From Microbacterium capsulatum (GTDB taxonomy: Bacteria; Actinomycetota; Actinomycetes; Actinomycetales; Microbacteriaceae), in the NCBI RefSeq assembly GCF_030865425.1, contig NZ_JAVFCB010000003.1, positions 186,001-250,000 on the forward strand: a stretch of 64,000 nt of DNA, in the 5' to 3' direction. Under the pieces are notes generated by a model. That model saw only the letters and a list, made by a program, of their open reading frames with translations, searched no databases and was not told where the DNA came from. Shown here in pieces: positions 43,429-52,366 of this stretch. Every line of letters begins with the position of its first letter. Positions within the stretch are counted from its first letter, which is position 1. The position numbers and the translations under genes are program-made.

Positions 43429-44790
43429 TCAGGCCACGCGGATGAGCTTCTTGTTCACGAACTCGTCGGCGGCGAGCAGGCCCATCTCGCGCGAGGTGCC
43501 GCTGCGCTTCACGCCGCCGAACGGCAGCTCGGGGCTGTCGGCGAGCACGACGTTGACGTAGACCATGCCCGCGTCGATGCCGTTCGCGACGCGCTCGGCC
43601 TGCGCCGGGTCGGTCGTGAACACGTAGGAGCCGAGGCCGAACGAGGTGTCGTTCGCGAGCTTCACGGCGGCGTCCTCGTCGGCGACCCGGTACACGACCG
43701 CGGCGGGGCCGAACAGCTCCTCGCGGTAGACGTCCATGTCGGCGGTGACGTCGGCGAGCACGGTCGGGGCGAAGAACGCGCCCTCCCGGGTTCCGCCGGT
43801 GAGCAGGGTCGCGCCCTGCGCCACGGCGCCGTCGACCTGCTCCTGCAGGCGCTCGGCCGCCGCCAGCGAGGACAGCGGGCCGAGGATCGTGTCCTCCTGC
43901 GTCGGGTCGGTCGCCTGCACCGCGGCGAGCGACGCCACGAACTTCTCCACGAACGCGTCGTAGAGGCCGTCCGCGACGATGAAGCGCTTGGCGCCGTTGC
44001 AGGACTGGCCGTTGTTGTCCAGGCGGGCGTCCACGGCGGCCTGCACGGTCGCGTCCAGGTCGTCCGTGGAGAGCAGGATGAACGGATCCGACCCGCCGAG
44101 CTCGAGCGCGACCTTCTTCAGGTTGCGTCCGGCGACCTCGGCGACCGCCGCGCCGGCGCGCTCGGAACCGGTCACCGACACGCCCTGCACGCGCGGGTCG
44201 GCGATGATCGTCGCCGCCTGCTCGTTCGTCGCGTAGAGGTTCACGTACGCGCCGTCGGGCAGGCCCGCGTCGCGGTAGATCTCCTCGAGCAGCGCCGAGG
44301 ACTCCGGGCACTGCGGTGCGTGCTTGAGCAGGATCGTGTTGCCGATCGCCAGGTTCGGTCCGGCGAAACGGGCGACCTGGTAGGCCGGGAAGTTCCACGG
44401 CATGATGCCCAGCAGCGCGCCGATCGGGGCGCGGCGGATCACCGCGGTGCCGTCGCCGAGGATGTCCAGCGGCTGGTCGGCGGTGATCTTCTCGATGTTG
44501 TCGGCGTAGAACTCGATGATGTCGGCGGCGAAGTCGACCTCGCCGACGGCCCCGGCGAGCGGCTTGCCCATCTCACGCACGATCACGGCGGCGAGCTCGT
44601 CACGGCGAGCGCGGTGGCCCTCCGCGATCCGGCGGATCACGGCGGCGCGCTCGGACGCGGGGGTGCTCCCCCACACGCCGGCGGCGGCGTGGGCGCGGGA
44701 GACCGCGTCCTCGATCTGCGCGTCGGTGAAGGTCTCGTAGGTCGCCAGGGTCTCGCCCGTGGCCGGGTTGACGACGGCGTAGTCGGTCAT
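43429..44790 (-). CDS. Aldehyde dehydrogenase (succinate-semialdehyde type)
   Basis: A 453-residue NAD(P)-dependent aldehyde dehydrogenase. Catalytic residues: Asn in MPWNFPAYQ, Glu in VALELGGSDPF and Cys in NNGQSCNGAKRF. The shorter length resembles GabD1/Sad-type enzymes. In this operon it may oxidise 4-aminobutanal to GABA or succinate semialdehyde to succinate; the second ALDH upstream takes the other step. Which does which cannot be decided. Confidence 0.85.
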   Translation of the reverse strand: MTDYAVVNPATGETLATYETFTDAQIEDAVSRAHAAAGVWGSTPASERAAVIRRIAEGHRARRDELAAVIVREMGKPLAGAVGEVDFAADIIEFYADNIEKITADQPLDILGDGTAVIRRAPIGALLGIMPWNFPAYQVARFAGPNLAIGNTILLKHAPQCPESSALLEEIYRDAGLPDGAYVNLYATNEQAATIIADPRVQGVSVTGSERAGAAVAEVAGRNLKKVALELGGSDPFILLSTDDLDATVQAAVDARLDNNGQSCNGAKRFIVADGLYDAFVEKFVASLAAVQATDPTQEDTILGPLSSLAAAERLQEQVDGAVAQGATLLTGGTREGAFFAPTVLADVTADMDVYREELFGPAAVVYRVADEDAAVKLANDTSFGLGSYVFTTDPAQAERVANGIDAGMVYVNVVLADSPELPFGGVKRSGTSREMGLLAADEFVNKKLIRVA

Positions 44791-44824
44791 GTCCGGTTCC
44801 TTTCAGTTCGTTCGGTGGGATCGG

Positions 44825-44846
44825 CCCTTCGACGGGCTCAGGGACC
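44825..44846. repeat. Family C repeat between two ALDH genes
   Basis: CCCTTCGACGGGCTCAGGGA plus CC, in the 67-base gap between the two aldehyde dehydrogenase genes. Confidence 0.65.
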
Positions 44847-44857
44847 GATCGGCGGGA

Positions 44858-46321
44858 TCAGTCGACCGGGATCAGCGTGTACTTCGTGGACAGGTACTCG
44901 TGGATGCCCTCGAAGCCGCCCTCGCGGCCCACGCCGGACTGCTTGACGCCGCCGAAGGGGGCGGCCGCGTTGGACACGACGCCCACGTTCAGGCCCATCA
45001 TGCCGGTCTCGAGCGCGTCGATCATCCGGTGCCCGCGGGCGAGGTCCTGCGTGAACACGTAGGAGACCAGGCCGTACTCGGTGTCGTTGGCGAGGCGCAC
45101 GGCCTCGGCCTCGTCGGCGAAGGTCGCGATCGCCAGGACCGGGCCGAAGATCTCCTCGCGGAGGATCTCGCTGCCCGCCTGCACGTTCGCGAGCACGGTG
45201 GGCTCGTAGAAGGATCCGACGCCCTCGAGCGCCTTGCCGCCGGAGAGCAGCGTCGCGCCGCGCTCGACGGCGTCGCCGACGAGCTCCTGCGCCTTGGCGA
45301 CGGCGTCGTGGTCGATGAGCGGGCCGATGCTGACGCCCTCCTCGGTGCCGCGGCCGATCTTCATGGCGTTCACGCGCTCGGTGATCCGGCGGGCGAACTC
45401 GTCCGCGACGTCCTGGTGCACGATGAAGCGGTTCGCGGCGGTGCAGGCCTGGCCGATGTTGCGGAACTTCGCGGCGAGCGCACCCTCCACGGCCTTGTCC
45501 AGGTCGGCGTCCTCGAACACGACGAACGGCGCGTTGCCGCCGAGCTCCATCGAGACACGCAGGACGCCCTCCGCCGCCTGGGAGATGAGCTTGCGGCCGA
45601 CCTCGGTGGATCCGGTGAAGGACAGCTTGCGCAGACGCGGGTCCGCGATGATCGGCGCCGACAGCGCGGAGGAGCGCGAGGTCTGCACGACGTTCACGAC
45701 GCCGGCGGGCAGGCCGGCCTCCTCGAGCAGCTTCACGAAGAACATCGTGGTGAGCGGGGTCAGTGCCGGCGGCTTGATGACCACGGTGCAGCCGGCGGCG
45801 AGCGCCGGCGCGATCTTGCGGGTCGCCATCGCGAACGGGAAGTTCCACGGGGTGACGAAGAACGACGGGCCGACCGGGCGCTGCGAGACGACCATGCGAC
45901 CCGTTCCCTCGGGGTTCAGGCCGTAGCGGCCGGCGATGCGCACGGCCTCCTCGCTGAACCAGCGCAGGAACTCGCCGCCGTAGACGACCTCGCCGCGGGC
46001 CTCGGCCAGCGGCTTGCCCATCTCGATCGTCATCAGCAGGGCGAGGTCCTCCTTGTGCGCCTGCACGAGGTCGAACGCACGGCGGAGGATGTCGCTGCGG
46101 GTGCGGGGCGCCGTGGCGGCCCACGCGTCCTGCGCGGCGACCGCGGCGTCGAGCGCGCGGATGCCGTCGGCGGGCGACGCGTCGGCGATCGTGCGCACGA
46201 CGTCGTTGGTGGCGGGATCGTGCACGTCGAACGTCTTGCCGCCCTCGGCCTCGACCCACTCGCCGCCGATGTACAGGCCGGTGGGGACGCTGTCCAGCAG
46301 CGTCTTCTCCTTGTCGCTCAT
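44858..46321 (-). CDS. gabD: Succinate-semialdehyde dehydrogenase
   Basis: A 487-residue aldehyde dehydrogenase. Catalytic residues: Asn in TPWNFPFAM, Glu in SMELGGNAPF and Cys in RNIGQACTAANRF. Length and the end GVGREGGFEGIHEYLSTKYTLI suit GabD. Converts succinate semialdehyde from GABA to succinate. Linked to gabT, a putrescine oxidase and a stress protein in one operon. Confidence 0.88.
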   Translation of the reverse strand: MSDKEKTLLDSVPTGLYIGGEWVEAEGGKTFDVHDPATNDVVRTIADASPADGIRALDAAVAAQDAWAATAPRTRSDILRRAFDLVQAHKEDLALLMTIEMGKPLAEARGEVVYGGEFLRWFSEEAVRIAGRYGLNPEGTGRMVVSQRPVGPSFFVTPWNFPFAMATRKIAPALAAGCTVVIKPPALTPLTTMFFVKLLEEAGLPAGVVNVVQTSRSSALSAPIIADPRLRKLSFTGSTEVGRKLISQAAEGVLRVSMELGGNAPFVVFEDADLDKAVEGALAAKFRNIGQACTAANRFIVHQDVADEFARRITERVNAMKIGRGTEEGVSIGPLIDHDAVAKAQELVGDAVERGATLLSGGKALEGVGSFYEPTVLANVQAGSEILREEIFGPVLAIATFADEAEAVRLANDTEYGLVSYVFTQDLARGHRMIDALETGMMGLNVGVVSNAAAPFGGVKQSGVGREGGFEGIHEYLSTKYTLIPVD

Positions 46322-46379
46322 TGCAGATCCTCTCGTTGTCGTGTTGTTCTGGTGTCCCGTGGTCGCGGAGCGGATCCGC

Positions 46380-47285
46380 TCAGGCGTCCGGGAGGGCGTC
46401 GGGGGCGTCGGTCGCGCGGGTGCGCGGCACGACGATCATCGGGACGGGGATGACGTCCAGCATCTTGGCGGCGGTGGATCCGAGGAACAGCCGGCGCGGC
46501 TGCGCGAGGCGGCTGGATCCGACGAGGATGAGCTCGCCGGGCAGCCAGCCCAGCTGCGCCACGGCCTCCTCGACGGTGTCGCCGGGGGCACGCTCGAGTT
46601 CGACGGGGATGCCCGGGGGCAGCTCCACCTCCGCCCGGGCGAGCACGTCGTCGCCGTGCGCGGCGCTGACCAGGCGGATCGTCTGCACGTCGAGCCCGCG
46701 CGGCACGTCGAACGCCACGAGGGACACCAGGCGGAGCGTCGCCCCGGTGGAGGCGGACAGCGCGACCGCGGCATCGAGCAGCACATCCGCGCCCGGCCGG
46801 CTGCCGATCGCGGCGGTCACCCGGGAGATCGGGGCGTCGGCGTCCTCGCGGTGCGCGAAGCCCGCGGGGGCGAGGGCCACCGGGATCGGCGAGGAGTGCA
46901 GCAGCGCCCGAGCGACGCTGCCCATCCGGTGCAGGCCGATCGTGGCGCCGTTGGCGGCGCCGACGACGATGAGGTCGGCGCCGAGCTCCTCCCCCGCGTG
47001 CACGAGCCCCTCCGCGAACGAGTCCGCGATCCGGGCGTGCGCGGTGTGCGCCACGCCGTCCGGGATCAGCTCCGCCGCGGCGTCCAGCCACTCCTTGGCC
47101 TGGCCGCGGATGAGGTCCGCGTACAGCGACTCCGTGGGCGCCGTAGCGCTCCCGCTGCCGTCGTCGGGCAGCACGACCAGCACGTGCAGGTGCCGGTGCG
47201 TGCTCCGCGCGAGGCGCACGCCGAGGGCCAGCGCATCCGCGCCGGCATCCGTCGCCGTGTACCCGACGACGATCGCCGAGGTCAT
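46380..47285 (-). CDS. Universal stress protein (two UspA domains)
   Basis: A 301-residue protein with two tandem UspA domains, about residues 4-145 and 155-290. ATP-binding type loops are visible: GAANGATIGLHRMGSVARALLHSSPIPV in the first and GSSRLAQPRRLFLGSTAAKMLDVIPVPMIVV in the second. Its start overlaps the putrescine oxidase stop by four bases, so it is coupled to that enzyme; it may respond to the aldehyde, peroxide or ammonia produced. That link is inference from position. Confidence 0.85.
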   Translation of the reverse strand: MTSAIVVGYTATDAGADALALGVRLARSTHRHLHVLVVLPDDGSGSATAPTESLYADLIRGQAKEWLDAAAELIPDGVAHTAHARIADSFAEGLVHAGEELGADLIVVGAANGATIGLHRMGSVARALLHSSPIPVALAPAGFAHREDADAPISRVTAAIGSRPGADVLLDAAVALSASTGATLRLVSLVAFDVPRGLDVQTIRLVSAAHGDDVLARAEVELPPGIPVELERAPGDTVEEAVAQLGWLPGELILVGSSRLAQPRRLFLGSTAAKMLDVIPVPMIVVPRTRATDAPDALPDA

Positions 47286-48640
47286 GCCCGGCTCGCGTCC
47301 AGGATCTGCGCGGCGGCCAGGCGACCCATCCGGATCGCGCCGTCGACGTGCTGGTACCCGGCACCGGCGAGGTCGGAGCAGGCGAAGTGGATCGGGCCGA
47401 CCGGCGTGCGCAGGTCCTTGCCGTAGCGGTGCAGGCCGCCCATGTCGAAGCTCGCGGCGTAGGCGCCGCGGGTCCACTCCTCGGTGCCCCAGTCGCTCTC
47501 GTAGTAGACGACCGGATCCTTCGCCGCAGGGCCGTAGTAGTGCGAGAGGGACTCGAGGATCCGCTCCTTGCGCTCCTCGGCACTCAGCTCGAACACGTCG
47601 TCCGCATTCTGGTCGCTGACGAAGCCGACCAGGGTGCCGCGCTCGTCGCCGTGGTTGGTGTTGTCGTACGCCTCGTGCGTGAGCTCGTACGGGCTGAACG
47701 CGGTGCCGGACAGGCCCTGCTCGCGCCAGAACGGGCGGTCGTAGACGGCGTGCACCTTGATCACGAAGCCCATCGACAGGTGCTGGTGCATCTGGTGCTG
47801 GCGGCGCGGCAGCGACGGGGCGAAGGAGATCCGGTCGTACAGGACCGGGGCGTGCGCGAGGATCGCGTACCGCGCCCTGACGGTGAGCGAGTCGGTGGTC
47901 GCGGTGACGCCGTTCTCGCCCCACTCGAGCGTGCGCACGGGCTGGTTCAGCAGCACGTCGTCGCCGAGGCGCTCCGCGAGCAGCTGCGGTACCTGCTGGA
48001 GGCCGCCGACCACGCGCTTGTCGAGGATGAAGTCCGCGTCGACGAGGTGCGAGTACGAGCCGGCCGAGGCGGCCATGAGCAGCGACTGCAGCAGCGAGAA
48101 CGCGTGCGTCGGCTTGGTGAGCATGGCGGATCCGGTCGCGAACGCGAGGTTGCGGACGGCCTCGTCGTCGTCGGTCTGCTGACGCAGCCACGCGTCCCAG
48201 GTGACGCCGTCCCACTCGGCGGCCTTCGGGTGCGCGTACGGGCGGTCCGGGTCGATCTCGGCCACCATGGCGTCGAGGCGATCGGTGATCTCGGCGATGA
48301 CCTTCTCTGTCTCGGGCGAGACGGGGAACATCTCCCCGGTGAAGCGGTGCAGCTCGCCGTCCGGGCCGACGTAGACGCTATCGCCCTCGCGGTAGCGGCT
48401 GAAGGTCTCGAGCCCCAGCTCGTCGATCGTCTCGATCAGGGCGTCCTGGTCGGGCGAGACCCACTGGCCGCCGATCTCCAGCATGGCGCCCTCGATCACG
48501 TCGGTCCACAGCCGTCCGCCGACGCGGTCGCGCGCCTCGAGGACGACGACCGAGAGGCCGGCCTTGCGCAGCTCGTTCGCGGCGGTGGTGCCCGCGGCCC
48601 CGGCTCCGACGATCAGCACGTCACGGGTGATGTCTGCCAA
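47282..48640 (-). CDS. FAD-dependent putrescine (monoamine-type) oxidase
   Basis: A 452-residue flavin amine oxidase. The FAD fold begins VLIVGAGAAGTTAANELRKAGLSVVVLEARDRVGGRLWTD-like family sequence, with EIGGQWVSP next. The C-terminal segment GPIHFACSDLAGAGYQHVDGAIRMGRLAA holds the second FAD contact. It resembles Rhodococcus and Kocuria putrescine oxidases, producing 4-aminobutanal, ammonia and hydrogen peroxide. Being between gabT and gabD supports putrescine as the substrate. Confidence 0.85.
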   Translation of the reverse strand: MADITRDVLIVGAGAAGTTAANELRKAGLSVVVLEARDRVGGRLWTDVIEGAMLEIGGQWVSPDQDALIETIDELGLETFSRYREGDSVYVGPDGELHRFTGEMFPVSPETEKVIAEITDRLDAMVAEIDPDRPYAHPKAAEWDGVTWDAWLRQQTDDDEAVRNLAFATGSAMLTKPTHAFSLLQSLLMAASAGSYSHLVDADFILDKRVVGGLQQVPQLLAERLGDDVLLNQPVRTLEWGENGVTATTDSLTVRARYAILAHAPVLYDRISFAPSLPRRQHQMHQHLSMGFVIKVHAVYDRPFWREQGLSGTAFSPYELTHEAYDNTNHGDERGTLVGFVSDQNADDVFELSAEERKERILESLSHYYGPAAKDPVVYYESDWGTEEWTRGAYAASFDMGGLHRYGKDLRTPVGPIHFACSDLAGAGYQHVDGAIRMGRLAAAQILDASRA

Positions 48641-48698
48641 TTCCCACTCCTGCTTTCCGGGGGAAGCACCTCAGCGGTGCGGACGAAGAAAGAATTTG

Positions 48699-48739
48699 CC
48701 GGGCGCGATCCAGCATCCCCCGATCCCGATCGCGCCCGG
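48699..48739 (-). terminator. Hairpin after gabT
   Basis: CCGGGCGCGATC (48699-48710) and GATCGCGCCCGG (48728-48739) form a perfect 12-bp stem just after gabT. It may partly end gabT transcription or separate its expression from the oxidase gene. Confidence 0.6.
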
Positions 48740-48744
48740 ACGTC

Positions 48745-50106
48745 TCAATGGGCCGCGAGGGCCTTCGCGACGATGTCGAGTCCCTCGTTCAGGAGGTCGT
48801 CGCCGATCGTCAGCGGCGGGAGGAAGCGGATCACGTTGCCGAACGTGCCGCAGGTGAGGACGATGACGCCCTCGGCGATCGCGGCCTTCGCGACGGCGGC
48901 GGTGAGCGCCGCGTCGGGGGCCTTGGTCACCGGGTCCACGAACTCGGCGGCGATCATGGCGCCGTGGCCGCGGATGTCGCCCAGGCGCGGGTCGGCCGCC
49001 TGGATCTCGGCGAGGCGGGCCTTGAGCAGCGCGCCGATCTCGGTGGCGCGCTCGACGAGGCCGTCGTTCTCGTAGGCGTCGATCGCAGCGAGCGCGGCGG
49101 CGCAGGCGACGGGGTTGCCGCCGTAGGTGCCGCCGAGGCCGCCGGAGTGCGAGGCGTCCATGATCTCGGCGCGGCCGGTGACCGCGGCGAGCGGCATGCC
49201 GCCGGCGATGCCCTTGGCCGTGGTGATCAGGTCGGGCTCGATGCCGAAGATCTCGCTCGCGAACATCGCGCCGGTGCGACCGAAGCCGGTCTGCACCTCG
49301 TCGGCGATGAAGACGACGCCGTTCGCGCGGCACCACTCCACGATCGCGGGCAGGTACCCGTCGGCCGGGACGATGAAGCCGCCCTCGCCCTGGATCGGCT
49401 CGATGATGACCGCGGCGAGGTTGTCCGCGCCGATCTGCTTCTCGAGCTGGAGGATCGTGCGGGCGGCCGCCTCGGCGCCGGACAGGCCGTCGCGGTAGGG
49501 GTAGGAGGCCTGGGCGCGGTACACCTCGGGGGCGAACGGACCGAAGCCGCTCTTGTAGGGCATGGCCTTGGCGGTGAGCGCCATGGTCAGGTTGGTGCGG
49601 CCGTGGTAGCCGTGGTCGAAGGCGACGACGGCCTGACGGCCGGTGTGCTTGCGGGCGATCTTGATCGCGTTCTCGACCGCCTCGGCGCCCGAGTTGAACA
49701 GGGCGCTCTTCTTGGCGAAGTCACCGGGGGTGAGCCGGTTCAGGGCCTCGGCGACCTCGATGTAGGGCTCGTACGGCGTGATCATGACGCAGGTGTGCGT
49801 GAACTGCGCGGCCTGCGCGGCGATGGCCGCGGCGACCTTGGGGTGCGCGTTGCCGACCGTGGTCACCGCGATGCCGGATCCGAGGTCGATCAGCGAGTTG
49901 CCGTCCGCGTCGACCACGACGCCGCCGCCCGCGGCGACCGCCGCGACCGGGACGGTGTGTCCGATGCCGGCGGGGACCGCGGCCGCCTTGCGGGCGAGGA
50001 TCTCGGCCGAGCGCGGGCCGGGGAGCTCGGTGACGAGGCGTCGCTCCTGCGGGAGGGACGGTCCGCCGAGGGGGAGCGTGTGCGTCTGCGCGTCGATCGT
50101 GGTCAT
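48745..50106 (-). CDS. gabT: 4-aminobutyrate aminotransferase
   Basis: A 453-residue class III PLP aminotransferase that moves the amino group of GABA to 2-oxoglutarate. PLP contacts: the Asp in VVFIADEVQTGFGRTG and the Schiff-base Lys in LITTAKGIAGGMPLAAV. NSGAEAVENAIKIAR and DHGYHGRTNLTMALT are typical. First gene of the operon, divergent from the PucR-type regulator. Confidence 0.94.
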   Translation of the reverse strand: MTTIDAQTHTLPLGGPSLPQERRLVTELPGPRSAEILARKAAAVPAGIGHTVPVAAVAAGGGVVVDADGNSLIDLGSGIAVTTVGNAHPKVAAAIAAQAAQFTHTCVMITPYEPYIEVAEALNRLTPGDFAKKSALFNSGAEAVENAIKIARKHTGRQAVVAFDHGYHGRTNLTMALTAKAMPYKSGFGPFAPEVYRAQASYPYRDGLSGAEAAARTILQLEKQIGADNLAAVIIEPIQGEGGFIVPADGYLPAIVEWCRANGVVFIADEVQTGFGRTGAMFASEIFGIEPDLITTAKGIAGGMPLAAVTGRAEIMDASHSGGLGGTYGGNPVACAAALAAIDAYENDGLVERATEIGALLKARLAEIQAADPRLGDIRGHGAMIAAEFVDPVTKAPDAALTAAVAKAAIAEGVIVLTCGTFGNVIRFLPPLTIGDDLLNEGLDIVAKALAAH

Positions 50107-50152
50107 GGCTCGAGGCTACGTCCGGGACCGGCGACGTGCATTCGCCGGGGCG

Positions 50153-50158
50153 TACAAT
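50153..50158 (+). promoter_or_regulatory. -10 box of the PucR-type regulator gene
   Basis: TACAAT in the 99-base gap between gabT and the regulator gene. The gap should also hold the gabT promoter and the regulator's binding site, which I could not define. Confidence 0.4.
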
Positions 50159-50205
50159 CTGGTTCAGGATTTCGCCGATGCGGCCAATTCAGAAGGAGCG
50201 CACGC

Positions 50206-51717
50206 ATGGACCAGCAGCCCACGGTGCGCGCCCTGCTCGCACGCCGCGACCTGCACCTCTCCCTCGTCGGAGCCGAGGCGGATCTGCCGGCCGGTGCGCT
50301 GGATCGCCCGCTGCGCTGGGTGCACAACTCCGACCTCACGGATCCGACCCCGTTCCTCGCCGACGACCTCGCCCTGCTCACCACGGGCACGCAGTTCGTC
50401 GACGACGATCCCGCGGCGGCCACGGCCTACGTCCGGCGCCTCGTCGACCGGGGCGTGGTCGGGCTGGGCTTCGGCACCGAGGTGCACCGCACCGGCGTGC
50501 CGGCCGAGCTCGTCGAGGCGTGCGCGGACGCGGGGCTGCCGCTGTTCGCGGTTCCCTACGGCACGCCCTTCATCGCGGTCGCCCGGGCGCACTCCGAGGC
50601 GATCGCCGCGCAGGTCTACGCCCGGCGCACCTGGGCGCTCGAGACCCAGCGCGCCCTGTCGATCGCGGCGCTGCGCCCCCGCGGCCTGGACTCGACGCTC
50701 ACCGAGCTCGCCCGCCGGCTGGACTGCTGGGTGGGCATGTACGACGCCGCCGGGCAGCTCGCACACGAGCATCCCGCCGGCGGATCCGCCCCGGAGGTCG
50801 CCGAGGCCGCCTCGGAACTGCTCGCCCGCGGCGGATCCGCGAACCGGGTCGTCGAGCACGGCCGCGCCGCGCACACTCTTCTCACCGTGGGCCGCGCCGG
50901 TCATCTCCGCGGCGTCGTCGCGATCGCGAACGGGTCCCTGGATCCCGAGACCCGCAGCGTGGTGACGTCGGTCATCGCGATGGCGGGGCTGGCGCTCGAG
51001 CAGAGCGAGCAGCTCGCCCGCAGCCGGCGGCGTCTGCATCGGCAGGTGCTCGCATCGCTGCTCGCGGACGACCCGACTCTGGCCCGCCGCGTGCTGGGCG
51101 CGCTGCCGCAGGCCCCGGTGGTCGTGGCGATCGCGGGCGGGGAGCGCTCGGGCGCGGTCTCCGAGTGGTGGGAGCGGCGGCGCGGGGAGGGCACCCCCGC
51201 GGTCTTCCTCGCGGACTCGGACGACGGCGTGGTCATGTGCGTGGCCGCCGCCGACGCCGCGGTGCTGGACGAACTGGCCGACCGGGTCGGCGTGCGGATC
51301 GGCGTCTCCGCACCCGAGGAGTACGCCGGGTTCTCCCGCGCGCACGCGCAGGCGCTCACCGCGCTGCGCCGTGCGGGCACCGGCGCCGGTACAGCCCGCT
51401 ACGCCGACGACGCCGGGGCCAGCGTGCTCGCGGCGTTCGCGACGGACGAGGCCCGGTTGATCGCCGCATCGCGACTGGCGCCGCTGCGCCGGTACGACGC
51501 CCGCGACGGCCATGAGGGCGAGGGAGGACTCGAGCAGTCGCTGCGGGTCTGGCTCGAGCACGACGCCCGCCTGGAGTCGGCGGCCGCCGCCCTGGGCGTG
51601 CACCGGCACACCTTGCGCACCCGGATCGCGCAGGCCTCGTCGATCCTCGGCATGGACCTCGGATCCTTCCCCGCCCGCGCCGAGCTCTGGGCGACGCTGC
51701 GCACCGCCGCGGAGTGA
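50206..51717 (+). CDS. PucR/CdaR-family regulator of GABA and putrescine use
   Basis: A 503-residue transcription regulator. Residues about 8-130 are the PucR N-terminal domain (ARRDLHLSLVGAEADLPAGALDRPLRWVHNSDL-type start). The end holds the PucR helix-turn-helix AAALGVHRHTLRTRIAQASSILGMDL. AAGGAG stands nine bases before the ATG. Divergent from gabT, so it probably activates the operon when GABA or putrescine is present, as described for PucR-type GabR in Corynebacterium. Confidence 0.87.
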   Translation: MDQQPTVRALLARRDLHLSLVGAEADLPAGALDRPLRWVHNSDLTDPTPFLADDLALLTTGTQFVDDDPAAATAYVRRLVDRGVVGLGFGTEVHRTGVPAELVEACADAGLPLFAVPYGTPFIAVARAHSEAIAAQVYARRTWALETQRALSIAALRPRGLDSTLTELARRLDCWVGMYDAAGQLAHEHPAGGSAPEVAEAASELLARGGSANRVVEHGRAAHTLLTVGRAGHLRGVVAIANGSLDPETRSVVTSVIAMAGLALEQSEQLARSRRRLHRQVLASLLADDPTLARRVLGALPQAPVVVAIAGGERSGAVSEWWERRRGEGTPAVFLADSDDGVVMCVAAADAAVLDELADRVGVRIGVSAPEEYAGFSRAHAQALTALRRAGTGAGTARYADDAGASVLAAFATDEARLIAASRLAPLRRYDARDGHEGEGGLEQSLRVWLEHDARLESAAAALGVHRHTLRTRIAQASSILGMDLGSFPARAELWATLRTAAE

Positions 51718-51805
51718 GCGGCCGGCGTCTCGTCTCACGGAGATCCGCACCGAGCGAGCGAGGCGAGCCGAAGTGTCGGACGACGACCGGGAACGCACCC
51801 CGGGT

Positions 51806-52279
51806 CGTCGAGCGAGCCCTGTCCTCGATCGTTGAGCGAGCCCTGTCCTTGGTGTTTGAGCGAGCCCTTCCCCCGGTCGTTGAGCGAGCCCTTCCCGCGG
51901 TCGTTGAGCGAGCCCGTCCCGCAGTCGTTGAGCGAGCCCTTCCTCCGGTCGTTGAGCGAGCCCTTCCCGCGGTCGTTGAGCGACCCCTTCCCGCGGTCGT
52001 TGAACGCGCCCTTCCCCCGGCCGTTGAGCGAGCCCTGTCCTCGGTCGTTGAGCGAGTCCCTCCCGCGGTCGTTGAACGCGCCCTTCCCGCGGTCGTTGCA
52101 CGAGCCCTTCCCGCGGTCGTTGCACGAGCCCTTCCCGCGGTCGTTGAACGCGCCCTTCCCGCGGTCGTTGAGCGAGTCCCTCCCGCGGTCGTTGAGCGAG
52201 CCCTTCCCGCGGTCGTTGAGCGAGCCCTTCGCCCGGTCGTTGAGCGAGCACCGAGCGGAGCGAGGAGCGAGACGAAACG
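51806..52279 (+). repeat. Minisatellite: 18 tandem 24-bp units of repeat family A
   Basis: Eighteen units of exactly 24 bases (51806-52237), then a full family-A end (52238-52279, finishing GAGACGAAACG). A typical unit reads CGTTGAGCGAGCCCTTCCCG plus CGGT. Units differ by substitutions only; there are no length changes. Because 24 is a multiple of three, several frames stay open, but no protein-like sequence or start is convincing. It fills most of the 649-base gap between the PucR-type gene and the second DUF222 gene. Confidence 0.95.
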
Positions 52280-52331
52280 TGGCGTCCTCTCACGAGGGCC
52301 GATTCGGTCGGAAAGTTCTTGCGGAAAAGAC

Positions 52332-52360
52332 TAGAACAAATCTTCGATTGTTGGTAGGAT
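52332..52360 (+). promoter_or_regulatory. Leaderless promoter with SOS-box-like operator, copy 2
   Basis: TAGAACAAATCTTCGA (52332-52347) matches the LexA box TCGAACATATGTTCGA at 13 of 16 positions. The -10 box TAGGAT (52355-52360) is six bases before the ATG. The distance from box to -10 is the same as at the first DUF222 gene. Confidence 0.55.
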
Positions 52361-52366
52361 CGGAGC

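Noticed and set aside
51806..52279. CRISPR array
   Set aside because: Units are contiguous 24-bp tandem repeats with no unique spacers, and no cas genes are in the window.
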